DNA from: Chitinophagaceae bacterium
GTDB taxonomy: Bacteria > Bacteroidota > Bacteroidia > Chitinophagales > Chitinophagaceae
Direction of reading: 5' to 3'
DNA length: 36,472 nt
NCBI GenBank assembly: GCA_947452875.1
Contig: CANGEZ010000002.1
Coordinates: 1-36,472 of the forward strand
A program made the position numbers and the translations under genes. Of the stretch, positions 17,246 through 24,817 are shown piece by piece (position 1 is the stretch's first letter; each line of letters opens with the position of its first letter). Below the pieces are notes generated by a model. It was not told where the DNA came from, made no database searches, and worked only from the letters and a program-made list of their open reading frames with translations.

Positions 17246-19936
17246 TTATTTTTTTCTTACAGCAATGCCATTCAATATGGCTTTACCTTTTTTGTTTTCA
17301 AATTTTATTTCTATTCCTTGATTATTTTTTGCTGTAATATTGAATTTTTTCATCACGGCTTCGCAGTAAGAAGCTTCTTTATTCAAATCAAAATCAGTCA
17401 AAACTTTATTGTTGTTGATGGTCACATCGAAAACTCTTTTCGCTGCTTCATGAAATTCAGGCTCTGCGAAATACAGTTCAATTTCATAATCACCATCAGG
17501 CATGTCTAAACGATAAAATTTTACATCATTTAAATAAGTGTACAACAATGGAGTCTTATCGGTGTTGGTAATCTTTCCTTTCAAACTAATGAATGATGGT
17601 GTTCCTGAGGTATAACCAAAACTGCCTTTTGAATAAGGCTTGTCTTCAATCCAAATATTCTTATCCTTGTCGATGTATTGCGCATTGGAGCCACAGTTGA
17701 TTTTCAATGTCGACTCATCTATTAAACGCGCAGCACCAAAATTGTTCAATAAAGTGTCATAACTTTTGTATGAAATGTAAAAAGTATCTGTTATTGTTTT
17801 TTTGTTGATAATTGCTTTTGCTATAATGCAATTTTTGATTGGTTCATTATATCTTATTCTGTCCAGATCATCGCTGATCAGAATATCATTAATCAACAAC
17901 AATTTCCACGTCGATTTTCCGATACCGTTAGTTTTCTTTTTACCGACGCTTTTACCATTCAAATACAAACTCACTTCTTTGGCGTTTGAATATACATCAA
18001 TAGTTGAGCTGTCGCCTTTGATTCCCTTTCTGATGGGCCAGTCGCGGGCTGCGATATACACCATCGGCTCGGGATTCCAGTTGGCTTTGTACAAATAGTA
18101 AACGTCTTTGGGCTTTCTGTCCCAAGTGTACATGCCTTTGTGATTGATGTTGGAAATGGTGCCACCGATATTCGGATTGCCAAAATCAAATTGATTCCAA
18201 ATAGCTGATCCCGCGAAGTATGGTCTTTGTTTGATTTGTTCTAAATAAGATTCATGGAAATACCTTTGATACTGACCGGTATTGTCAAGTCTTGTTGGAT
18301 GTTCTGTATTCACACTCAAATCCGATTCGGCGCCGTATTCACTTACCAAAATAATTTGATTGGGCTTGCTTTCATGTTTCTTGTCAAACGTTTTTCCAAA
18401 CTCTTCCACTTTACCACTGTACCAACCATTATAAATATTGTAGCCGGCAACTTGCGGAATCACATCAATTTTAAATTTATCATAATCGCTGCTCATGTGC
18501 ATGGCAAGTGTGCTGTAACGGATACTGTCTTCTTCACGAACGATTCTGTCTAATTTTTCTTCCGTCATTCTTACATTGTCACCGTAAATGGAATCGGTAA
18601 TTTTTTGCGATCGTTTGTTATAGTAATCGTTAAGAAATATTTCATTCATCGAACCCCATAGAATAACTGAAGGATGATTATAATGCTGACGAATCATCTC
18701 TCTGATCATAGTGCCACAGTTGTTTACAAATTCATCGGAGATGTTCATGTAATTGACCAGAGGAATTTCTTCCCATATAAACAAACCCATTTCATCAGCG
18801 CGTTTCAGCACATAAGGATCTTGTGGGTAATGTGCCAGACGCAAAAAATTACAACCCATGTTTTTGATGATTTGCAAATCTCTTTCATGGTCTTCTTCAG
18901 TCAATGCGCTACCCTTGCCCATCATGTCTTGATGACGATTGGTACCTTTTAAGACATATTTTTTTCCGTTTAGGATGAAACCACTGTCAGCATCAAAACG
19001 ATAACGCTTAAACGCCACTGAATTGTAAATGCTGTCCAAAATTTGGCCATCAACTATAATCTTTGTTTCCAGTCTGTATAAATAAGGAAGCTCAGGCGAC
19101 CACAACACTGTATGATTGATGGGTTCGCTCATCATCTGATAGGAACTGTCTTGTTTTCCGTCTATGTTTATTTGCTGATCGAAACTGGCAGTTAAGTTTT
19201 TAAACGGATCATACAATTTGTTTGAAATGGTAAGCTTATTAAAAAGTGGCAATTCATTGCTAATTCTGGTGTTTACTTTGATAATCGGCAATTGTTTTTC
19301 CAAATTGGGCATGGTTACATAAACACCTGATGCGCCATAATCATTCATTGAAAAATGAATTTTGTTTGTTGTAACCAAATGTACATTTCTATATACGCCA
19401 CCATATATGGTGTAACCAATATCCAATGGAGGAAGAAAAAGATTAGGCGCATTATTCACCATTAATGCAATCACATTTTCTGTACCATCAAGTTTTACAA
19501 ATGGCGTAATGTCAACATTGAAAGCGGTGTAGCCTCCTTTATGTCTTCCGGCGAAAGCACCATTTACAAAAACATCTGTAATATTATTGACACCGTCGAA
19601 TCTTAAAAAAAGCTTTTTGTTTTTAACAGATTCATTAAATGCCATCTTTTTTCTGTACCACACTATGCCTCTGTAATAATCATTATCATCATCGTATGGA
19701 TCTGTGCTATTGAAGCAATGAGGTATAGTTACTGATTCCCATTTTGAATCATCGTAATCTGCTCTGAATGGATCGGATGTTGGTTGTTGGGTAAACTTCC
19801 AGTTGTTATTGATTAAACTGTCATTTCTTGAAGACAATGACTGTGAAATAACCTGAGTGCTGAAAAACATTAAAAAACAAAACAGCAAATTTCTGTTTGC
19901 TGTTCTATTATTGATATGAAAGTTGTTATTCACCAT
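17246..19936 (-). CDS. GH2 glycosidase (beta-glucuronidase or beta-galactosidase) with malectin-like C-terminus
   Basis: 896 residues from ATG 19936, which lies 16 bp after the SDR stop and gives a clean signal peptide (ending VISQS). An ATG at 19984 in frame would start inside the SDR gene. GH2 layout: sugar-binding domain, Ig-like domain, then a TIM barrel with NRHQDM, LRLAHYPQ, acid/base Glu432 in WGSMNE and nucleophile Glu533 in VSEYGAE. NHKG at 598-601 matches the position of the NxK carboxylate-binding motif of beta-glucuronidases, though many GH2 galactosidases carry a similar N-x-K there. Downstream are a GH2-type beta domain and a malectin-like segment (about 745-896, INCGSNAQYID to the C-terminus), probably carbohydrate-binding. 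Uronate catabolic genes on both sides favour release of glucuronic acid in the periplasm. Confidence 0.85.
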   Translation of the reverse strand: MVNNNFHINNRTANRNLLFCFLMFFSTQVISQSLSSRNDSLINNNWKFTQQPTSDPFRADYDDSKWESVTIPHCFNSTDPYDDDNDYYRGIVWYRKKMAFNESVKNKKLFLRFDGVNNITDVFVNGAFAGRHKGGYTAFNVDITPFVKLDGTENVIALMVNNAPNLFLPPLDIGYTIYGGVYRNVHLVTTNKIHFSMNDYGASGVYVTMPNLEKQLPIIKVNTRISNELPLFNKLTISNKLYDPFKNLTASFDQQINIDGKQDSSYQMMSEPINHTVLWSPELPYLYRLETKIIVDGQILDSIYNSVAFKRYRFDADSGFILNGKKYVLKGTNRHQDMMGKGSALTEEDHERDLQIIKNMGCNFLRLAHYPQDPYVLKRADEMGLFIWEEIPLVNYMNISDEFVNNCGTMIREMIRQHYNHPSVILWGSMNEIFLNDYYNKRSQKITDSIYGDNVRMTEEKLDRIVREEDSIRYSTLAMHMSSDYDKFKIDVIPQVAGYNIYNGWYSGKVEEFGKTFDKKHESKPNQIILVSEYGAESDLSVNTEHPTRLDNTGQYQRYFHESYLEQIKQRPYFAGSAIWNQFDFGNPNIGGTISNINHKGMYTWDRKPKDVYYLYKANWNPEPMVYIAARDWPIRKGIKGDSSTIDVYSNAKEVSLYLNGKSVGKKKTNGIGKSTWKLLLINDILISDDLDRIRYNEPIKNCIIAKAIINKKTITDTFYISYKSYDTLLNNFGAARLIDESTLKINCGSNAQYIDKDKNIWIEDKPYSKGSFGYTSGTPSFISLKGKITNTDKTPLLYTYLNDVKFYRLDMPDGDYEIELYFAEPEFHEAAKRVFDVTINNNKVLTDFDLNKEASYCEAVMKKFNITAKNNQGIEIKFENKKGKAILNGIAVRKK

Positions 19937-19952
19937 TTTGTTTAATATAATT

Positions 19953-20768
19953 TTATACACCACTGAAAACACTGAATCCACCATCTACACCAATTTGTGT
20001 TCCCGTAACAAATTTTGAGGCGTCGCTTAATAAATAGACCAACGCCCCTATCAATTCATCAGGATTGCCGAATCTTTTAAACGGCGTGTTTTTGATAATA
20101 AGATTTCCGCGATCAGTTAATGACCCATCAGGATTCGTCAGCAAGGTTCTGTTTTGTTCTGTGAGAAAAAAACCGGGCATCAATGCATTCATTCTGATGG
20201 TGTCTCCAAATCGGTTTGCAGTTTCAACCGCGAACCATTGATTATACGCATCTATAGCGGCTTTGCCCATGCTGTATCCCAATACTTTGGTCAACGCACG
20301 TTTAGGACTAACCGAAGAAATGTTCACAATGCTTCCGCCTCCGTTTTGAGCCATTATGCTTCCAAAAATCTGGGTTGGAATCACTGTTCCCCAAACGTTT
20401 AATACAAGTGCATTTTTCATGCCTTCGATATTCAGTTCAAAAATATTTGCGCCATTTTGTAACACACCTTCCGGTATATTTCCACCTGCTGCATTTACAA
20501 GGCCATCTATTTTTCCGAAAACTGAAATGATTTTTTCTTTAGCGGCAATCATCTGTTCTTCGCTCAACACATCAGCTGAAATAGGCAAGGCCTTTCCGCC
20601 ATTGGCATTGATTTCTTCTGCTAGGTCATTTGCTTTATTAATGTCTCTTCCGATAATGACCACACTTCCGCCGGCAGCGGCAATGCCTCTTACAAAAGAT
20701 TTTCCCAGCACACCGGTGCCACCGGTTACGACTATGACTTTGTCTTTTAATGAAAACAATTTGTTCAT
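19953..20768 (-). CDS. uxuB: SDR oxidoreductase, probable D-fructuronate reductase (mannonate dehydrogenase)
   Basis: 271 residues, classical short-chain dehydrogenase. Cofactor motif TGGTGVLG (15-22), NAAGG (92-96), Asn124, Ser151/Ser152 and YSMGK with Tyr165 and Lys169. It resembles the SDR-type UxuB (YjmF) of Bacillus, about 278 residues, rather than the mannitol-dehydrogenase-type UxuB of E. coli. In the pathway it would reduce fructuronate to mannonate with NAD(P)H, bridging UxaC and UxuA, which are otherwise unconnected in the window. KduD-like activity is an alternative, but no KduI or unsaturated-uronyl hydrolase is present. It starts 4 bp downstream of the agarase-like gene stop. Confidence 0.82.
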   Translation of the reverse strand: MNKLFSLKDKVIVVTGGTGVLGKSFVRGIAAAGGSVVIIGRDINKANDLAEEINANGGKALPISADVLSEEQMIAAKEKIISVFGKIDGLVNAAGGNIPEGVLQNGANIFELNIEGMKNALVLNVWGTVIPTQIFGSIMAQNGGGSIVNISSVSPKRALTKVLGYSMGKAAIDAYNQWFAVETANRFGDTIRMNALMPGFFLTEQNRTLLTNPDGSLTDRGNLIIKNTPFKRFGNPDELIGALVYLLSDASKFVTGTQIGVDGGFSVFSGV

Positions 20769-20772
20769 TTTG

Positions 20773-22173
20773 CTAGTTGGTTTTTGAATCGAAAAGGCCG
20801 ATCAGTTGATACTTATGTGTGTTCAACTCCTTCATTTTATCAGCCAGTTCTTTATAAAATTGAAAGTTTAGGTTTACGAGTCCTTTATTAGAATCCTTGT
20901 TGGATTCGTCTGCTTTGGCATCATTTGGATCATTATCCTGATACCTGAACCAATGCCAGCCTACACAGTTTTTTGCTTGTAACAACTGCATGCAAAAATT
21001 CTGGTAATGGATGCCACGATCTTGTTGTGTTTTTACAATCCAGCCCGCACCGCTTTTGTTGCTCATGCCGGTTTCTTCTGCTTTTGTATAAAATTCTGTT
21101 ATGAAAAAAGGTTTGTTTGACCAATTGATCCAATCATTCAAGTAATCTTTTTTAGGTTTCCAGTCGCCATAATAATTGATGGAAATGATGTCTACAAAAG
21201 GTTCTGCCGCATCAAAAATATATTTGTTGTTTTTTGCGTTGGAATGGATTCTTGATCCGATATACATGTGATTGGGATCCGCTTTTTTGATGGCAGCAGC
21301 TACAATGGCATAATATTTTCCGGCCACATAACCGATGAATTGTTTTTTCAAATCGTCGGTCAATGAATCAACACCTTTTGATTTCATCCAGTCTTTCAAA
21401 GCGGTGAAACATTTATCAGCACTGTTGTTGTCATTGAGCAATGATTTCATTTCCGAATTGGTGAATGGCAATTCATTATCGGAGAAATGACCCAATAAGT
21501 TTTTGTCATTTTTCAAATAGGCGATAGTGGCACATTTGTCTTCACAGAAAGCAGGAAAATCTTTGTCGAAAATGAAAGAAAGTGTTGACAAAGATTTTAA
21601 ATCGGGATTTTTCTTTCTGCAATCAGAAGCAAAGCCGGCCAACAAATTCAATTGAGTAGTATAAGCAAAAGGATTTTGTGCAATGCGGTTATATTGTATT
21701 ATTGTTCCTGTATCGCTCCAGCAACCGGCGGTGTTGAAACCTAATTGTCTTAGCGTATCAATGGTTTTTGAAATCCAGTCTATTTTTCCGGAAAATCCTT
21801 CCGGTATAAAATCTGATTTTGAAATTTTGATGCCGTTTACGGCTGTAATAACAATGGCTTCTCCTTCAGGGTTGACCACAAACCATCTGTTGTTTATTTT
21901 TTCAGTGTGAAAAAAACTATTCTTTTTGGATGAAGCATTTACCGTTTTTTCTTTTTGTGAAGGATTGTAGCCAATAACATCCGTAACGCTGTTTGCAGGA
22001 AAAGATTGCCACTCTGAGTAATGAACTTGTTTGTTTTCATCTTTACTCCAGATTTTCGCTTGAATGACGGTACTGTCTGAAAATAATTTTTGAGATTGGG
22101 CATGGCTAATGATTGCTGAAGCAAACAATAACAAAATTGAAACCAATATTTTTTTCCTGCCCTTAATCATCAT
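20773..22173 (-). CDS. Agarase-like glycoside hydrolase (clan GH-A type)
   Basis: 466 residues with a signal peptide (about 1-25, ending SHAQ). The body resembles Bacteroidota proteins annotated as agarase, a TIM-barrel glycosidase group. Likely acid/base is Glu234 in HFSDNELPF and likely nucleophile Glu360 in PFFITEFYTKAEE. A strongly conserved-looking stretch follows: GAGWIVKTQQDRG, then VGWHWFRYQDNDP (Trp406, His407, Trp408). The substrate need not be agarose: in a uronate locus an activity on a galactoside, glucuronide or other beta-linkage is equally possible. It lies between the SusCD genes and the uronate enzymes, 27 bp downstream of the DUF5017-like lipoprotein gene. The CAZy family cannot be fixed by eye. 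Confidence 0.75.
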   Translation of the reverse strand: MMIKGRKKILVSILLLFASAIISHAQSQKLFSDSTVIQAKIWSKDENKQVHYSEWQSFPANSVTDVIGYNPSQKEKTVNASSKKNSFFHTEKINNRWFVVNPEGEAIVITAVNGIKISKSDFIPEGFSGKIDWISKTIDTLRQLGFNTAGCWSDTGTIIQYNRIAQNPFAYTTQLNLLAGFASDCRKKNPDLKSLSTLSFIFDKDFPAFCEDKCATIAYLKNDKNLLGHFSDNELPFTNSEMKSLLNDNNSADKCFTALKDWMKSKGVDSLTDDLKKQFIGYVAGKYYAIVAAAIKKADPNHMYIGSRIHSNAKNNKYIFDAAEPFVDIISINYYGDWKPKKDYLNDWINWSNKPFFITEFYTKAEETGMSNKSGAGWIVKTQQDRGIHYQNFCMQLLQAKNCVGWHWFRYQDNDPNDAKADESNKDSNKGLVNLNFQFYKELADKMKELNTHKYQLIGLFDSKTN

Positions 22174-22200
22174 TTTTCAATTAATTTTTTACGATTTATT

Positions 22201-23133
22201 TTATTGTACGACTACTGTAAATTCTTTGATAAAGGTTTTATCGAAATTCAGGCGTTTGTATGCTGCAACAAAAGTTGCTTTATACGTTCCTGGCTTGTTA
22301 TATACATAATTGAATTTTGCCAAAGGACTTTGTGTGATATTTTTGATCACAATAGGTGCATCAGGTGCTACAGCACTAGGATTCAATGGACGAGATACAT
22401 GCCAATATTGAGAACCGAAAGGCTCTGTTGTTGAATTTGAAATTTTCAAATAAGTAGATGATGTGGTCACACGAGGTGTTGGATCTGTGAATTGAACGGG
22501 CGCGAAATTTCCGGAAGTAATTTGATTAGAATCGATAACCGCTGCATTGGGAACGCCGTTGGTGAATACATTGTACAACGCCAGTTTACCAACGCTCCAA
22601 ACGATATTTGTAGGTTTGGTATTTTCATATCTGAAAGCAAGGTAACATGGTTGACCCGGTATCACACTATCTGTCAAATCAACAAAATCTCCTGAGGTAG
22701 GACCTGAAGGATAAAAGGTACTGAGTGTAGATGCAGGTGTTGGAAATAAAAACAAATCGGTAAGTCTTTTCCAATGCGCATTGGCAACATTCGTTGAATC
22801 ATAAATGCCGGTGAAATCATTGGATAACATCACATCCAAAGTATCTGCAGGTTGAAACTGAACTCTTGTTTCAAATTTTAATTGGAGTCTCCCACCCTGT
22901 AGAATTGTTCTTTCTCTATTTGCATATTCATGACCAATTTCACCAGAGTAAAAACTAATCACATCAGGATTTTCAGAAAGAAGGAATTGAGCTGTATCAG
23001 CACTATCAATTGTTGCAACAGGCAAGCTGGCATCAAATGAGTAACCATCTTCAGTATATCCCGGAACGTTCTTCTTGCAAGAAAAAAGAAATGCAAGGGA
23101 AATCATACCTGTAAAAAATAAAGTCTTTTTCAT
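22201..23133 (-). CDS. DUF5017-type surface lipoprotein, SusE-position glycan-binding candidate
   Basis: 310 residues. Lipoprotein signal with lipobox FLFSC and lipidated Cys19. The middle contains FYSGEIGHEYANRER and LSNDFTGIYD, both characteristic of DUF5017 proteins found directly after SusD in Bacteroidota PULs. The C-terminal part (about 220-310) looks like an Ig/PKD-like beta domain ending FTVVVQ. It occupies the SusE/SusF position, so surface glycan binding is the likely role. It is 29 bp downstream of susD and 27 bp before the agarase-like gene. Confidence 0.8.
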   Translation of the reverse strand: MKKTLFFTGMISLAFLFSCKKNVPGYTEDGYSFDASLPVATIDSADTAQFLLSENPDVISFYSGEIGHEYANRERTILQGGRLQLKFETRVQFQPADTLDVMLSNDFTGIYDSTNVANAHWKRLTDLFLFPTPASTLSTFYPSGPTSGDFVDLTDSVIPGQPCYLAFRYENTKPTNIVWSVGKLALYNVFTNGVPNAAVIDSNQITSGNFAPVQFTDPTPRVTTSSTYLKISNSTTEPFGSQYWHVSRPLNPSAVAPDAPIVIKNITQSPLAKFNYVYNKPGTYKATFVAAYKRLNFDKTFIKEFTVVVQ

Positions 23134-23162
23134 TATTATAAATGATTTATTCTGTTTTTAAA

Positions 23163-24788
23163 TTACCAGCCTGCGTTTTGAGTCATCAATGAATTCACGG
23201 ATATTTCAGCACTTGGAATGGGCAACAAAGTATCTCTTAGTTTCACATTGAAATAACCACCTAAGAATCTGTTTTTATTGGTTGAAGTTGCAGAGCTGTT
23301 GGCAATAGCATTTTTCGTAAAATCCATTCTTGCATTAAAGATGCCCCATCTGATCAAATCGAATTTTCTAAGTGCTTCAAAACATAACTCTCTGGCTCTT
23401 TCATCCTGAATGATTTTTCTGAAAGCAGCCTGTGTTGAAGCCTGTGAAGGGAAAATTCTCAAGGCTAGCGCACGAGACCTTACTTGATTCAGATAGCCAA
23501 GTGCTTCGGCAGTTGGACCGTCCACCTCATTGATAGCTTCAGCTGCCATCAGTAAAACATCAGAATATCTCAACACCGGAAAATTAGTAGGACCCCAATC
23601 TCTTTGCTTAGGTATTAAAGTTTCATAATCTCTTTTCCATTTGCCGCAATCTCTTTCAAATGTATAAGTACCGGGTGCATAATTTGTTGTTGTTCTCGGA
23701 CTCGTGCTTGAGTTGTAAGTGAATTCCGGCATATTCCAGTTTCTTCTTAAAGTATCTGATGGATAGGTAGCATAAATATTGTAAAGTACACCGCTCGGAA
23801 CATAAGAGCCATAACCATATACAATTTGCGGATTGGGATCAGTTCCTGAATATCGCATGGCCAATTGACTGGCAAAGCGACAGCCCGGAGGAACTGCACC
23901 TTGAGGTGTGTTGTTGCCATAGAATTCAATCTCCCACATACTTTCTTTATAGTCATACAAATCCTGTGAGTGATTGATGAACACCTGCTTGTAACTTGGG
24001 TTCAGTGAATGTACTCCGGAGGTGATTACTTTGAGTGCATAAGTTCTGGCAGAGTCATAGGCAGGTAAACCAAGCATCAGCGGATGCCCGGCCATTTTCA
24101 GATACACCCTTGCCAAAATACCTTCGACTGTTGTTTTTGAAACCCTTGATCCGTTTCCGATTTGAGTAATCTCACGGACAAGTGTATCCGCTGTTTTCAT
24201 ATCTTCCACAATTTTATTGTAAACTTCAATTGAAGGTGTGCGCGGATAATTAGGATTGCTAACTTGTGTTGTCGGGGTGAGAATTAATGGCACATCACCA
24301 AACCTGCTCACTAGTTGAAAATAATTGAAGGCTCTTAAAAACAAAGCCTCTCCTCTGATATTACGTTTTGCTGTATCACTTGCTGTAGCTTTGTCGATGT
24401 TGGCAAGTAAGAGATTGGCTCTGCCGATTCCCTGATAAAGTGCTGTCCAGCAATCAGCATAAATTTTTGTTGATGATTGGCAGTCGTATAAACTTGGAAC
24501 ATTACTATAATTGTTTCTGTTGTTGTAATGGCCCTCATCATTTCCCATTTCAAGCTCTATGGGAATGTATCTTCCGTAAGTTCCATCCTGAGCCAATGAA
24601 CTGTAAACACCGCCCAATGCCATATTTAAATCTGCTTCTGTGTTGAAGTATTGTTCAGATGCGATAAAATCAGCCGGCTTGGAGTCCAGTATTTTATTGC
24701 ATGAAACCGCAACAACAGAAACAAACAATATTCCGGCAGCCATCTTGAAAAAAGTGTTCATGTATTTATTTTTAATTTTTTTAATCAT
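23163..24788 (-). CDS. susD: SusD/RagB family surface glycan-binding lipoprotein
   Basis: 541 residues. Lipoprotein signal (lipobox VAVSC) followed by the SusD N-terminus CNKILDSKPADFIASEQYF. Typical family stretches are EALFLRAFNYFQLVSRFGDVPLI, NFPVLRYSDVLLMAAEAINE and ERARELCFEALRKFDLIRWG. SusD caps the SusC barrel and delivers oligosaccharides. It starts 29 bp downstream of the SusC stop. An alternative ATG at 24761 would shorten the signal to 21 residues up to the lipidated Cys and is equally plausible; the upstream start adds a Lys-rich n-region. Ligand specificity cannot be read by eye. Confidence 0.95.
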   Translation of the reverse strand: MIKKIKNKYMNTFFKMAAGILFVSVVAVSCNKILDSKPADFIASEQYFNTEADLNMALGGVYSSLAQDGTYGRYIPIELEMGNDEGHYNNRNNYSNVPSLYDCQSSTKIYADCWTALYQGIGRANLLLANIDKATASDTAKRNIRGEALFLRAFNYFQLVSRFGDVPLILTPTTQVSNPNYPRTPSIEVYNKIVEDMKTADTLVREITQIGNGSRVSKTTVEGILARVYLKMAGHPLMLGLPAYDSARTYALKVITSGVHSLNPSYKQVFINHSQDLYDYKESMWEIEFYGNNTPQGAVPPGCRFASQLAMRYSGTDPNPQIVYGYGSYVPSGVLYNIYATYPSDTLRRNWNMPEFTYNSSTSPRTTTNYAPGTYTFERDCGKWKRDYETLIPKQRDWGPTNFPVLRYSDVLLMAAEAINEVDGPTAEALGYLNQVRSRALALRIFPSQASTQAAFRKIIQDERARELCFEALRKFDLIRWGIFNARMDFTKNAIANSSATSTNKNRFLGGYFNVKLRDTLLPIPSAEISVNSLMTQNAGW

Positions 24789-24817
24789 TTGCCATTTTTA
24801 ATTTTGGATTGCATGAA

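Noticed and set aside
18385..18400. AAACGTTT core within the GH2 gene (and another near 20394 in the SDR gene)
   Set aside because: Both are inside coding regions, lack the outer CG bases of the perfect palindrome and fit the reading frame.
17246..19984. Longer start (ATG 19984) for the GH2 gene
   Set aside because: It overlaps the SDR coding end by 32 bp and puts 16 extra residues before a normal signal peptide; ATG 19936 fits better.
19953..20768. KduD (diketogluconate reductase) for the SDR
   Set aside because: No KduI or unsaturated uronyl hydrolase in the window, while UxaC and UxuA need a fructuronate reductase between them. Kept only as an alternative.
20356..20787. 143-codon open frame on the + strand opposite the SDR gene
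   Set aside because: Antisense shadow of a well-supported SDR gene; no family resemblance, no start context, and the SDR motifs are intact on the other strand.
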